NCBI GenBank assembly: GCA_030770535.1
Contig: JASVEC010000001.1
Span: 2,356,001 to 2,420,000, forward strand
Source of the DNA: Batkoa obscura
Lineage: Eukaryota; Entomophthoromycota; Entomophthoromycetes; Entomophthorales; Batkoaceae
DNA: 64,000 nt
Direction: 5' to 3'
Shown: positions 1 to 10,661 of the stretch, in pieces
Layout: the number at the start of each line of letters is the position of its first letter
How positions within the stretch are numbered: position 1 is the first letter of the stretch
Notes under the pieces: generated by a model
What the model was told of the DNA's origin: nothing
Seen by the model: the letters and a program-made list of their open reading frames with translations, nothing else
Database searches by the model: none
Translations under genes and position numbers: made by a program

Positions 1-2
1 AA

Positions 3-2426
3 GAATACAATAATGACAAAAAGAAGAAAGAAGAAAAATACAATAATGACAAAAAAAAGAAAGAAGACTCTAAATATAATAAGGATACTAAGAAGAAAGA
101 AGACCCTAAATATAGCAATGCTGATAGTAATAAGAAAGAGAAAAATGGCATCCCTATCAATTTGGGCTTTGATTTAAATTTGTTTGGTCATAAATTAGTT
201 GATAGTGATTTAAATTTAAAATTATTTGGCAAAAACGGGCTTGTTGATGTTAAAGGCGGGGTTGACCTTTTTGATAAAAAAGTTGACACCGATTTTCAAG
301 CTAGTTTATTAGGCAAAAAAGGTTTGTTAGATACTTCAATTGATGCTAAGGTTGGTGATAAGAAAAAAATTATCGACCTTGGTATTGATGCTAGCATTCT
401 CAGTAATAAAGGTTTGGTCAACGCAAAGGTACAAGCTTCTATTGGTGATATTGCCAAAATTGTTGCTCAATTGGATGTTTTGGGTAAAGATGGTTTAGTG
501 AACTCAAAGCTTAAAGTATGTATCGGAGATATTGCTGATTTATCAGCTCAAATTAATATTTTAAACAAGAATGGCCTTGTAGATGCTAACTTAAAAGCAT
601 GCGTTGATAAAATTACTAAGATTTCGGCTGAAGCTAAACTTTTGGGCAATGACGGTGTCGCTAGTTTAAAATTAATGGCATCAATTAAAGATATCTCTTC
701 CTTAATCCTTGAATCAAAAGTATTAAGTGTTAATGGGTTAGCTGAAGCCAAGCTGAAGGCTTCTATTGAAAAACTTGCCAAACTTGATATTGATGCAAGT
801 GTTTTAGGCAAGAACGGTGTAGTGGATGTTAAAGCTAAAGCCTCAATCAATGGGATGGCTGACTTCATTATCAAGGCTAATATTCTTAGTGATAAAGGTT
901 TAGCTACTGCTGACTTAAAAGCCTCTATTGGTGAAATAGTTAAATTAGCATCTCAAATTAACGTCATGGGAAGTAATGGGCTAGTTGATCTTAAATTAAA
1001 AGCTTGTGTTGATGGAATCGCTGACATAAATGCAAAACTCAACGCTCTAGGACCAAATGGATTAGTTGATTTCAAATTGAGAGCTTCAATTGCTGAAATG
1101 GCCAAACTCATGGTTGATACTAATATCCTTGGTGTTGATGGTTTAGTTGATGCTAAAGTTAAGGCCTCAATTGAGAATATCGTTAAAGTAGCTGGTGACT
1201 TGAACATTTTAGGAAAGAATGGATTGGTTGATCTGAAACTCAAAGCTTCAGTTGATGGAATAGCTGATCTTATCATTAAAGCAAATATCTTAAGCAAGCA
1301 AGGGCTAGCCAGTGCTGACTTAAAAGCCTCTATTGGTGAAATAGTTAAATTAGCATCTCAAATTAACGTCATGGGAAGTAATGGGCTAGTTGATCTTAAA
1401 TTAAAAGCTTGTGTTGATGGAATCGCTGACATAAATGCAAAACTCAACGCTCTAGGACCAAATGGATTAGTTGATTTCAAATTGAGAGCTTCAATTGCTG
1501 AAATGGCCAAACTCATGGTTGATACTAATATCCTTGGTGTTGATGGTTTAGTTGATGCTAAAGTTAAGGCCTCAATTGAGAATATCGTTAAAGTAGCTGG
1601 TGACTTGAACATTTTAGGAAAGAATGGATTGGTTGATCTGAAACTCAAAGCTTCAGTTGATGGAATAGCTGATCTTATCATTAAAGCAAATATCTTAAGC
1701 AAGCAAGGGCTAGCCAGTGCTGACTTAAAAGCCTCTATTGGTGAAATAGTTAAATTAGCATCTCAAATTAACGTCATGGGAAGTAATGGGCTAGTTGATC
1801 TTAAATTAAAAGCTTGTGTTGATGGAATCGCTGACATAAATGCAAAACTCAACGCTCTAGGACCAAATGGATTAGTTGATTTCAAATTGAGAGCTTCAAT
1901 TGCTGAAATGGCCAAACTCATGGTTGATACTAATATCCTTGGTGTTGATGGTTTAGTTGATGCTAAAGTTAAGGCCTCAATTGAGAATATCGTTAAAGTA
2001 GCTGGTGACTTGAACATTTTAGGAAAGAATGGATTGGTTGATGCTAAAATTAAGGCTTATGTTGGTGGAATAGCTAATATTATTTTTAAAGCAAATATCT
2101 TAAGCAAGCAAGGGCTAGCCAGTGCTGACTTAAAAGCTTCTATTGGTGAAATAGCTAAATTAGCATCTCAAATTAACGTCATGGGAAGTAATGGGCTAGT
2201 TGATCTTAAATTAAAAGCTTGTGTTGATGGAATCGCTGATATAAATGCAAAACTCAACGCTCTAGGACCAAATGGATTAGTTGATTTCAAATTGAGAGCT
2301 TCAATTGCTGAGATCGCTAAACTCATGGTTGATACTAATATCCTTGGTGTTGATGGTTTAGTTGATGCTCAAGTGAAAGCTTCGATTATGAGCATTGTAA
2401 GCACACATTATGGATACAAATATTAA
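3..2426 (+). CDS. 27-residue-repeat secreted-family protein, 5' end outside window
   Basis: The reading frame is open from base 3 to the TAA at 2424-2426 and no start codon fits the family, so the true start lies upstream of the window. The first 50 codons are Lys-rich (KKKKE and YNNDKK motifs). The segment GIPINLGFDLN follows, matching the LPIxIG entry segment of the neighbouring genes, and then about 27 tandem units of about 27 residues with a core like VKASIxxIAKL plus LGxNGLVD. From about 906 onward the units are organised as a 405-bp (135-residue) super-repeat present almost four times. Unlike its relatives it contains Cys (KACVDGIAD) and lacks their DLKKLNLLGG tail, ending in STHYGYKY. 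It converges on the next gene with 181 bp between stops. The function is unknown; by family it is probably a secreted or cell-surface protein. Confidence 0.75.
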   Translation, partial: EYNNDKKKKEEKYNNDKKKKEDSKYNKDTKKKEDPKYSNADSNKKEKNGIPINLGFDLNLFGHKLVDSDLNLKLFGKNGLVDVKGGVDLFDKKVDTDFQASLLGKKGLLDTSIDAKVGDKKKIIDLGIDASILSNKGLVNAKVQASIGDIAKIVAQLDVLGKDGLVNSKLKVCIGDIADLSAQINILNKNGLVDANLKACVDKITKISAEAKLLGNDGVASLKLMASIKDISSLILESKVLSVNGLAEAKLKASIEKLAKLDIDASVLGKNGVVDVKAKASINGMADFIIKANILSDKGLATADLKASIGEIVKLASQINVMGSNGLVDLKLKACVDGIADINAKLNALGPNGLVDFKLRASIAEMAKLMVDTNILGVDGLVDAKVKASIENIVKVAGDLNILGKNGLVDLKLKASVDGIADLIIKANILSKQGLASADLKASIGEIVKLASQINVMGSNGLVDLKLKACVDGIADINAKLNALGPNGLVDFKLRASIAEMAKLMVDTNILGVDGLVDAKVKASIENIVKVAGDLNILGKNGLVDLKLKASVDGIADLIIKANILSKQGLASADLKASIGEIVKLASQINVMGSNGLVDLKLKACVDGIADINAKLNALGPNGLVDFKLRASIAEMAKLMVDTNILGVDGLVDAKVKASIENIVKVAGDLNILGKNGLVDAKIKAYVGGIANIIFKANILSKQGLASADLKASIGEIAKLASQINVMGSNGLVDLKLKACVDGIADINAKLNALGPNGLVDFKLRASIAEIAKLMVDTNILGVDGLVDAQVKASIMSIVSTHYGYKY
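906..2390 (+). repeat. 405-bp higher-order tandem repeat (3.7 copies) inside the first gene
   Basis: The same block recurs with exact 405-bp spacing: its marker aattaacgtcatgggaag begins at 956, 1361, 1766 and 2171. Each unit encodes five 27-residue repeats. Copies 1 to 3 look essentially identical by eye; the fourth is preceded by a slightly diverged stretch at about 2035-2095. The reading frame is kept throughout. Near-identity implies recent tandem amplification or ongoing homogenisation. Confidence 0.93.
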
Positions 2427-2607
2427 GGTTTCACAATAAAATTAATTAATCAATATTTAAATTTACTAGCATCTTTGTATTCCTTAATATTTTAATAATA
2501 ATGGTTCAATTAAAAGTTTAACAAATTTTAGAAACTATATTTATTTAAAATATTTTATTTCATCATCCTTGACATTTAATAAGAAATAAACAAATAAATG
2601 AAAATGA

Positions 2608-3528
2608 TTATTTACTGCTCTTTAAAATATCTGCTTTTGTTAAACCCACTTTAGCTAATTGCCCATCCTTAAGCACTTTAGCATCCAAATTAGCATCAAC
2701 GATATTACCATCTGGCCCAACTTTAGCTTTAACTTCAACATCAGCCAACCCATTTTTATCTAGTACATTAGCATGTACATTAGCATCTGCCAAATCCATT
2801 ACTTTAGCTTTAACATCAGCATCGGCCAATCCTTTTTGACCCAAAACATTAGCTTTAACGTCTGCGTTAGCTACTCCTTTAACATCCGCTTTGACTCTAG
2901 CATCTGCCACTCCTTTATCACTCAATATATTAGCTTTAACTTGTGCATTAACAAGTTCTTGAACTTTAGCTTTAACATCAGCATCAACTAATCCTTTGTT
3001 AGTTAACACACCAGCTAATGCGTCCGCTCCAATAAATTTATTTAACACATCTGCTTTTACTCGACCATCTAATAACCCTTTTTTGCTGAGCAAGTTTAAA
3101 ACCACATTAAGGTTTAATAAATCGATATCACCTAATTTGGCATGGGCACCAATGTCAATAGGTAAACCACCAATGGGTGGCAACTTGCCCGTTGGTGGGA
3201 ACTTACTGGGATTCATTTGCTGTTTTTCCTGCTGTCTAATTTGTTGAATTTGTTGTTGAGTCAACATCTGCTGTTGCTGTTGATTTTGATATTGTTGTTG
3301 AAATTGTTGATTTTGCTGGTGCTTTAAAGATTCACCAATTTGTTCAATAACATTACCCAAATCTTGAACATTGTTGATTTGTATATTATTATTAGCTTCT
3401 TTCATAGGACGTCTATCACTACAATCACTATAAGGTTTACATGGCTGGTAAGAATTAATGCCCATAGGCTGAGAAGTGCTGCCAGTAAGTAAACTTAATA
3501 AAACATTAATTAGGATAAAATTTTTCAT
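2608..3528 (-). CDS. Secreted 27-residue-repeat family protein, Q-rich spacer (306 aa)
   Basis: This is a single-exon gene of 306 residues. It starts MKNFILINVLLSLLTGS, a typical short signal peptide. Residues about 70 to 105 are Gln-rich (QQQQQM, QQQIQQI), followed by PPIGGLPIDIGAHAKLGDID, the conserved entry segment. The rest is tandem units such as VKANVLGQKGLADADVKAKV, each built of two V-K-A-x-V strands with a GL(A/V)DAD turn. It ends DGQLAKVGLTKADILKSSK, a diverged form of the family tail. There is no Cys in the mature part and no membrane anchor. The beta-strand periodicity suggests an extended or solenoid-like extracellular protein, which is inference. The family was not recognised and the function is unknown. 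Confidence 0.8.
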   Translation of the reverse strand: MKNFILINVLLSLLTGSTSQPMGINSYQPCKPYSDCSDRRPMKEANNNIQINNVQDLGNVIEQIGESLKHQQNQQFQQQYQNQQQQQMLTQQQIQQIRQQEKQQMNPSKFPPTGKLPPIGGLPIDIGAHAKLGDIDLLNLNVVLNLLSKKGLLDGRVKADVLNKFIGADALAGVLTNKGLVDADVKAKVQELVNAQVKANILSDKGVADARVKADVKGVANADVKANVLGQKGLADADVKAKVMDLADANVHANVLDKNGLADVEVKAKVGPDGNIVDANLDAKVLKDGQLAKVGLTKADILKSSK

Positions 3529-5534
3529 TTCTTTTCAATATTAGATAAGGTATAAAGCTATAGGTTATTATTTTATATATAAAAGTTTGTTTTTTTGTTT
3601 TTTCACTGTAGCTTAAAATTAGCTTTTTATACTATTTTTTAATCCTTATTAAGTATATTATTATAGTGTTTTAATGAATATTAAACCCTAGTATTCCGCT
3701 TTTTTTACTCTTTTAAGCCTCCTTATAGTTTTTTTTACCATCGTCTATAGAACTTTCATTATAAAGTTACAAGCTTCACTTAATAGTTATCAATATTGTA
3801 ATTAAATAATTAAAATACAAATATTGATTAAAAATTCAATTAAAACCACAAATCAACCACTAAAAAAATGAAAACTTTAATTGTTTTAGAACTATTAAAT
3901 TAGGATTTAATTCAAGGCTTTGAAGTTGCTACATTTTTTATATTAAATTTTTATAAGAAACTAAACTTTGTTATCCTGATAGTTAGTTATTTTAAAGGTT
4001 GAACTATTTGTAACAATTAAATGAATTGAGTAGCACTTAGGTCCTCTTAGATTAATTGCCACCTAGTTACCCATTTATCAAATCATCAATATTCTCTAAA
4101 GAACATTGTTAACCATACAATTGTTTACAATATTTACAATATTTACTATAAAGTAACAGTTGAAAACTTAAATAATGATATTAAGACAACTTGACTATAG
4201 CCTGATTCTTTCTGTTTATGTAATAGTTAGTTGAGCTCGAAATTTTCTCTTAGAGTTGACTTTAATTTATTTAATTTTATCAGCATAAATATTGGCCATA
4301 ATTTTCAAGTCTAGAACTAAACTTGCTATAATTTGGTTACTAAGCTAAATTAAATTAAAAAATTACTAATCCACTTTATCATTATTGAAAGGAAATAGGA
4401 TATATTTATTTTTAAATACGTAACGCTTTATCAATATAAATTCTATGCTAATAATGAGTCTAGAATTATATTTCACTATAAATTCGTTTTATTAACCATT
4501 ACATCAGTTACCAAGCCATATTTTAATTTATTTGAAAATTAATAACATTACTACCAAATTATATTAAACATACGAGGATGTATTTTTTGTTTAAGAGTTT
4601 TACTAATAATCTTTCTACTCAAATAGCTCTTGAAAAATGGAAAAAGTAATGAAACAAAAAAAAACAGCCTCATATAACTGGGCATTTTCATTTTGTATTT
4701 ACACATGCAAAAGTAGAAAAACATCATGATTGAACTTGGTAAATAAAAAATTGTAAATGCCCAGTTATATGTATAATAAAATTGTAATAAATTGCCCTTA
4801 AAGAGAGCGGAATAGCTTTCAATTACTTATCTTTAAAAATAGATCATAGAGTAAATATCATATCAATAATATCAGGATCTATTTATATGCCGTTACTATA
4901 GTCTGAGAACTATGGAAATTTTCTTTTTATATGATAAAAGACAAGTGTTTTTTTTTGAATATTAGTTAGATTTTCATAATTTTATCTTACATAAAAATAA
5001 ACAAAATAAAGGAATGAGAAGAAACTTTCTAAATGTATGTAACCTTTTATTATAGAACTAATACTCCTCGTAGTAATTTTATTTTAGATACAAGAGTGCA
5101 ATATAAAATAACTTTAAAAGTATTACAATTCAATTAAAATAATTCATCTTATGTTTTATAGTTTTTTTAATCAAAACTTTTTGAAGCAGTGCTTACGATA
5201 TTATTATTTTAAAGTGTATTCGATATGCTAAATAAAGTATCAAAAAAAATTATTTTACAATACGTGCTATTAATTCCTATGAAGACTAAGTAAGCTCAAA
5301 TTCTTTTAGTCAGATTTTTGTATTTTTTTATAAAACTGTAGTACGAAAAGTCAATTTTTAAAAGACTAATGAGATATGTTTAATCAATAACATAATTCTC
5401 AATAAACGTTATGTTCTCATTTTTGATTATTCTGGACGAATCAATGCATCAATACTAAATTTGACAAAACAAAGTAATTGTAACCATAAAATTCAAAATA
5501 TATAATTATTTATTTAATATAAAACCCTTAATCA
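3529..5534. other. Gene-free stretch between repeat-family genes
   Basis: This 2-kb AT-rich spacer carries the promoter of the leftward 306-residue gene (TATA-type motif near 3626-3640) and one MITE-like element at about 4571-4676. I see no ORF with coding character or RNA gene in the remainder. Confidence 0.6.
4571..4676 (+). mobile_element. MITE-like element, copy 1
   Basis: The element runs from a gaggatgtatttt left end to an acagcctcatata right end, with the family core (ttttactaa, then tcaaatagc, then aaaatggaaaaagtaatgaa). It is about 106 bp long, non-coding, and a diverged member of the window-wide family. Confidence 0.8.
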
Positions 5535-6512
5535 TTAATATCCCTTTCCACCCAATAAGTTCAATTTTTTCAAATCGATCTGGGCTAATTTCCCATTATT
5601 CAATACTTTAGCCAACAAATTGACATCCGCTACTTTATTCTCACCATTTCCTACTTCCGCTTTAACCTTAGCATCGGCTATACCCTCTTTATTTAAGACG
5701 TTAGCGCCTACATCTGCCTTAGCAACATCAGCTATATCTGCTTTAACATCAGCTTTAGCCACACCATTTTCACCTAGCACATTTGCCTTAACATCAGCTT
5801 TGGCAATATCGGCTACATTTGCTTTGACTTTAGCATCAGCTACTCCTTTTTCGCTTAACACGTTAGCATTTACTTGGGCATTTACAAGCTCGTCTACTTT
5901 AGCTTTGACATCTGCATTGATAAGTCCTTTCTTCGAGAGGACATCGGCAAGAATATCAGCTTTCACCAAATCATTGAGGACATTGGCTTTTACATTTAAG
6001 TTGGCGAGGCCTTTGTCTTTATTTAAAAGATCGAGAAGGACTTTGATACGGAGTAAATCAATGTTACCAATCTTGACATTGGCACCTATATCAATGGGTA
6101 AACCCCCATTCTCAGGTTGGTAGTCTTTGGACTGATTGTCGTGAGGCTCATTACGTTGTGGTTGATTGGTTTGTGGTTGGTTGCCTTTTGGGAAATTGTC
6201 TTGAGGTTTGATCTCTTCAGGTTTTTTTTCTTGTGGTTTACTTTCCTCAGGCTTTTTCCCTTCAGGTTTATTTTCTTCAGGTCTACCTTGAGGTTTTATT
6301 TCTTCCGGTTTTTTAGCTAAATATTCTGGTTGATAAGTATTATAGACATAGCTTGATCTTGAAATTGGCGTCTGATTTCCATTAGATGGGATGTTTAATA
6401 AGTTGGATTCTATTGAATCTGAGTTTGAAGTTTCATTACTACTAGTAGTTTCATGGGAGATTGTATTGGCTATAAAAGATACTAATACTAAAGTTATATA
6501 AATATTCTTCAT
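5535..6512 (-). CDS. Secreted 27-residue-repeat family protein, PEEIKPQ spacer (325 aa)
   Basis: Single exon, 325 residues. It begins MKNIYITLVLVSFIANTIS, a signal peptide nearly identical to those of the genes at 7078 and 11849. A low-complexity spacer of KPEE, KPQ and NQPQ blocks (residues about 70 to 140) precedes GLPIDIGANVKIGNIDLL. Six to seven 27-residue units follow (for example VKANVLGENGVAKADVKADI) and then the tail VDLKK-type LAQIDLKKLNLLGGKGY. The upstream region carries the shared promoter module. Divergence is concentrated in the spacer, while signal peptide, entry segment and tail are conserved, as expected of a secreted structural or surface family. The function is unknown. Confidence 0.82.
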   Translation of the reverse strand: MKNIYITLVLVSFIANTISHETTSSNETSNSDSIESNLLNIPSNGNQTPISRSSYVYNTYQPEYLAKKPEEIKPQGRPEENKPEGKKPEESKPQEKKPEEIKPQDNFPKGNQPQTNQPQRNEPHDNQSKDYQPENGGLPIDIGANVKIGNIDLLRIKVLLDLLNKDKGLANLNVKANVLNDLVKADILADVLSKKGLINADVKAKVDELVNAQVNANVLSEKGVADAKVKANVADIAKADVKANVLGENGVAKADVKADIADVAKADVGANVLNKEGIADAKVKAEVGNGENKVADVNLLAKVLNNGKLAQIDLKKLNLLGGKGY

Positions 6513-6628
6513 TTTTAAAGTAAATAGATTATTAGTTAATTAGTTATAAATTATTAATTGGTAAGCAGGTGTTATTAGATTTCGAATAAAATAATAGGTT
6601 AGATATCAAAAATGTTAAAGTTTTCATG

Positions 6629-6735
6629 TATTTATACTATTTTTTTAAGTCTTATTTATTTTTATTTTTCTTAATTTAATTCTAATGAATTTAAAAGGTT
6701 CATTTTTAATAAAAATTTAATTATGTGGTTTAGTT
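6629..6735 (-). promoter_or_regulatory. Shared promoter module of the repeat family (gene at 5535-6512)
   Basis: On the gene strand a TATA-type motif ATAGTATAAATA lies about 117 bp before the ATG (plus strand tatttatactat at 6629-6640). Further upstream is a conserved block whose plus-strand form is tgaatttaaaaggttc, followed by tatgtggttt (about 6686-6735). The same two blocks in the same order precede the genes at 7078 and 11849. Confidence 0.55.
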
Positions 6736-7077
6736 TCCAATTCAAATTTACATTAATTTTACACAATAAAATTATATACCAAATTTAGAAAACTAGCATA
6801 CATTAGCAAAGTAAAACGAAATAAAATAAACTTATTTTTTTAAGCTAATTTTATATACTTTATCAAAATCATAGTAAAAAAACTAACTTTTGATTAAAAT
6901 GATAAAACACTTGCCTTTAGATTAAATGCTACAACTTTGATATAATATTTTGTATTTTCCAGCTTTAATTATTTTTATGGTTATAATATTATTGAAAATA
7001 TTAAAAAGACCCACCAACTTTAAATCTATTTAAATTAAATTAACTTAAATTATTTATTCAATAGAAACCCGCAATTC

Positions 7078-8685
7078 TTAATATTCCTTATTCCTATCAC
7101 CTAACGAAATTACTTTCTTTAAGTCGACCTGTAGCAAGTTACCATCTTTGCCTAATACACTAGCATTGACTTTTTCATCAGCAATCCCATCAACTTTAGC
7201 TTTAGCTTTAACATCAGCTACACCATTTTCACCTAATACATTGGCTTTAACATCGGCTTTAGCAATATCTGCAACATTGGCTTTAGCTTTAACATCAGCT
7301 ACACCATTTTCACCTAATACATTAGCTTTAACATCAGCTTTAGCAATATCTGCAACATTGGCTTTGGCATCAGCATTAGCAACTCCATCTTTTCCTAATA
7401 CATTAGCTTTGACATCAGCTTTAGCAATATCTGCAACATTGGCTTTAGCTTTAACATCAGCTACACCATTTTCACCTAATACATTAGCTTTGACATCAGC
7501 TTTAGCAATATCTGCAACATTGGCTTTGACATCAGCATTAACTAGCCCTTTTTTAGAGAGTACATCAGCGAGTACATCAGCTTTGATTAAATCGTTAAGT
7601 ACATTGGCTTTAATATCCAAATTGGCTAAGCCTTTATCTTTGCTCAAAAGTTCAAGAAGGATTTGAAATTTAAGTAAATCAATATCACCGATCTTAATGT
7701 TAGCGCCTAAGTTAATGGGTAAACCACTATGTTCGGGTTGGTAATTTTTTGGTTGATTACCGTAGGGCTGATTTCCTTGTGGTTGATTACCTTGAGGTTG
7801 GGTGCCTTTTGGATGGTTATCATGGGGTTGGTAACTTTGGGGTTGGCTACTTTGAGGCTGATTTCCTTGAGGTTGATTAGTTTGTGGTTGAGTGCCTTGT
7901 GGTTGAGTGCCTTGTGGTTGAGTGCCTTGTGGTTGAGTGCCTTGTGGTTGAGTGCCTTGTGGTTGATTACCTTGAGGTTGATTAGTTTGTGGTTGATTAC
8001 CTTGAGGTTGATTAGTTTGTGGTTGAGTGCCTTGTGGTTGAGTGCCTTGTGGTTGATTACCTTGAGGTTGATTACCTTGTGGTTGATTACCTTGTGGTTG
8101 ATTACCTTGAGGTTGATTACCTTGTGGTTGATTACCTTGAGGTTGATTACCTTGAGGTTGATTACCTTGAGGTTGAGTACCTTGTGGTTGATTACCTTGA
8201 GGTTGATTAGTTTGTGGTTGAGTACCTTGTGGTTGAGTACCTTGTGGTTGATTACCTTGAGGTTGATTAGTTTGTGGTTGAGTACCTTGAGGTTGAGTAC
8301 CTTGTGGTTGAGTACCTTGAGGTTGATTAGTTTGTGGTTGAGTACCTTGTGGTTGAGTACCTTGAGGTTGAGTGCCTTGAGGTTGAGTACCTTGTGGTTG
8401 AGTGCCTTGAGGTTGAGTACCTTGTGGTTGAGTACTTTGAGGTTGATTAGTTTGAGGCTTATCATCAATTGGTTTTATGACTTCTGGCTTTTTATCTGGA
8501 TATTCCGGTTGATAGGACTTTGAACCATAACTTGATTTGTGTACTGATGGATTTCCCCCGTTAACAATATTTAATAAATTTGATGGTATTAAATTTGGAC
8601 TTATAATGTCATTAAGATTAGTACCAAGAGAGGCTGTATTGGCTATTAATGATGCTAAAACTATAGATATGTAAATGTTCTTCAT
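7078..8685 (-). CDS. Secreted repeat-family protein with long QPQGT/N pentapeptide tract (535 aa)
   Basis: Single exon, 535 residues, starting MKNIYISIVLASLIANTAS (signal peptide). Residues about 72 to 315 form a nearly pure pentapeptide array, QPQGT, QPQGN or QPQTN, encoded by a 15-bp minisatellite. Then come GLPINLGANIKIGDIDLLKF and about seven 27-residue units alternating VKANVLGENGVAD and VKAKANVADIAKAD, and the tail LLQVDLKKVISLGDRNKEY. The C-terminal units are so alike (GENGVADVKAKANVADIAK recurs) that recent unit duplication is likely. The P/Q array resembles an unstructured spacer that could project the repeat domain from the wall; that role is inference. The opposite-strand open frame across the array is an artefact of the repeat. 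Confidence 0.83.
   Translation of the reverse strand: MKNIYISIVLASLIANTASLGTNLNDIISPNLIPSNLLNIVNGGNPSVHKSSYGSKSYQPEYPDKKPEVIKPIDDKPQTNQPQSTQPQGTQPQGTQPQGTQPQGTQPQGTQPQGTQPQTNQPQGTQPQGTQPQGTQPQTNQPQGNQPQGTQPQGTQPQTNQPQGNQPQGTQPQGNQPQGNQPQGNQPQGNQPQGNQPQGNQPQGNQPQGNQPQGTQPQGTQPQTNQPQGNQPQTNQPQGNQPQGTQPQGTQPQGTQPQGTQPQGTQPQTNQPQGNQPQSSQPQSYQPHDNHPKGTQPQGNQPQGNQPYGNQPKNYQPEHSGLPINLGANIKIGDIDLLKFQILLELLSKDKGLANLDIKANVLNDLIKADVLADVLSKKGLVNADVKANVADIAKADVKANVLGENGVADVKAKANVADIAKADVKANVLGKDGVANADAKANVADIAKADVKANVLGENGVADVKAKANVADIAKADVKANVLGENGVADVKAKAKVDGIADEKVNASVLGKDGNLLQVDLKKVISLGDRNKEY
7855..8455 (-). repeat. 15-bp coding minisatellite (QPQGT/QPQGN)
   Basis: About 40 tandem copies of a 15-bp unit, read on the plus strand as variants of ttgaggttgattacc or ttgtggttgagtgcc. 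The two residue variants (Thr or Asn at position 5) and the synonymous ttgagg/ttgtgg variants are interleaved in blocks, a pattern of slippage or unequal exchange. The reading frame is maintained. Confidence 0.95.
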
Positions 8686-8773
8686 CTTATGTAAATGGAA
8701 TATTAAGTCAATTAAGTATTAAGGTTTAAAGGAAACGTTATTGGATAAATATTAACGCCATAAATGTTTGCTG

Positions 8774-8885
8774 TATTTATACTATTTTTTGAAATACTAT
8801 ACCTGATATTCTATTTATTAAATTCAGTTGAATGGATTTTCAAAGGTTCTTAAATTTATTTCAAAAACTTAATGTGGTTTTGTTT
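8774..8885 (-). promoter_or_regulatory. Shared promoter module of the repeat family (gene at 7078-8685)
   Basis: The plus-strand tatttatactatttttt begins at 8774, about 89 bp upstream of the ATG on the gene strand. The block tgaatggattttcaaaggtt at about 8831 and aatgtggtttt at about 8871 follow. Order and spacing match the modules upstream of the genes at 5535 and 11849. Confidence 0.55.
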
Positions 8886-10026
8886 TTAATCTGAATTTGG
8901 ATTAATTTTATGATATAAAATTATAGTTCAAATTTAGAAAGCTAGCATAAATTACCAAAGTTATATTATAAAATAAACAAAATAGCAAAGAAACTTAATT
9001 AAATGATCTAAAACTTAATCTTTAGTACATATAAAATCATTAAACGGATACAAATATTCTTATAAAAACCCACTTAACTTCTATCACCCTTTCTATAACG
9101 TATTAACTAAAGATAATAGACCCCAAGCTATTTGCAATTTTGAATCAACTAATGGAGCTGTATTCATATTAAAAACATAATGATATTGAGTAATGAAACA
9201 TGGTCAACCAGCATGAATTGCCAAAATCATGTTTAAATACAGATTTACTAAATAAAGTTCTAAAAGTTGATATAAAACATTGGCAAATTTGAAATTTAAA
9301 AAACATAACTTGTTTCAATCAGTAATATTTTTAGATAAAATAATAGAAACAGATAAGAAAAATCAAGAGGTTTATTTATAAGAATAGTGTTTAATAGCAA
9401 AAAATGGAATACTATTATTGTTGTAAATAAAATAAGATAAAATAAAGTTGCATAATAAAACAATGAAATACAATATCTACTTTCAAAGCTAATGTATAAA
9501 ATTGATGAAGTTAGCCATCTAATCTCATAAACGCTCTGCACAACTTTAATTAGTGTGTTGTAGGGAGGGATGGTAAAGATATTCTTTTTCAAATCATTAT
9601 AAAATTTTGTATTAACAAATGAAGTTTTCTATATATTAAAAACATCAAATTATTTAGCATCAGAATATATAACCGGTATATATGAGTTAATCCAAGAGCT
9701 TGACTTCAATTTCAATTTTTACTAAAAATTATGTATTTAGCACCAAGTGTTACAAAGAGTCACTTTTTTAATTCTAAATTATTCACTAAAACGTTTTTTT
9801 GTCTAATTATAGCTAATATTTTTTAAAGTTTATGCTACATAAGTGAACAAAAAATGAAAAATTTATTTTAATTTTAATCAAGCTTCCAAAGTTATCTTAC
9901 ATTTAAAAACGAAAATAAACTAAATCAATTTTTATATTAAATTTTATAGCAAAATAGAATAACTTTAACAATTCTGTTACTTTATCTAAAAGTTAACGTA
10001 AAATTGAAACTCTTACTAAATTATTT

Positions 10027-10119
10027 ATATGAGGGTTTTTTGGTTTCATTACCTATTCCATTTTTTGAGTGTTATTGAGCGGAAAAGATAGTAAGCTTAA
10101 ACAAAAAGAGATTTACATA
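10027..10119 (-). mobile_element. MITE-like element, degenerate copy
   Basis: It reads tatgagggttttttgg, then ttcattacctattccattttttgagtg-type core, then gagcggaaaa, in the reverse orientation of the consensus. The right end is eroded. Confidence 0.6.
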
Positions 10120-10197
10120 TAAATAACTTTGATTAAATCCCTATTGAATATCTAAATCAACAGTAAAAAAAATAACTCAAATATCCACCTAAAATGA

Positions 10198-10616
10198 ATT
10201 TGAATGTTATTAAAAATAAATTATAAAACCCCTTAAAAAAGCCATTAAATTCATATAATAAATAACTGAGTTTATTCTTCAATGATTTTAAAAAAAGATG
10301 ATATAAATAGTCCAAACTTGACATTCATATTAACTAACTTAATAGTTTTCTATTTTCCTATTTTTCCTTTTCAATATCTATTAATTAATTTTACTCTGTT
10401 TCTAAAAATATGAAAATCAATTCTATTATCTTATCATTCTTTTATTTAATAACTATTACAACTTCATTTGTACCTAATATTCCATCTATTCAAAAGGATT
10501 CTATACCAAAACCTCATAAATCAAGGTTTAGTCATAACATTTATTATTCAGAAACAGATAATCAAATAACAGATAATCAAATAACAGATAATAAATTAAC
10601 ACAAGAAGTCAACTTC

Positions 10617-10661
<45 letters not shown>

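Larger units (their letters stand above)
8686..10197. other. Gene-free stretch
   Basis: Beyond the promoter module (8774-8885) this spacer contains a stretch at about 9061-9115 (aaaacccactt ... ctataacgtattaact) that recurs in the array at 13.67-14.37 kb, and a degenerate MITE-like element at about 10027-10119. The 98-codon open frame at 9296-9592 has no coding character. Confidence 0.55.

Noticed and set aside
953-2017. Minus-strand ORFs inside the first gene
   Set aside because: They recur with the 405-bp period and lack any family feature; antisense shadows of the repeat.
7729-8523. Long open frames on the plus strand and in a second minus frame across the QPQGT array
   Set aside because: They are shadows: a 15-bp repeat without stops in several frames. 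Only the frame with signal peptide, entry segment and family tail is coding.
9296-9592. 98-codon ORF, minus strand
   Set aside because: Random hydrophobic composition in AT-rich spacer, no homology recognised, no splice context.
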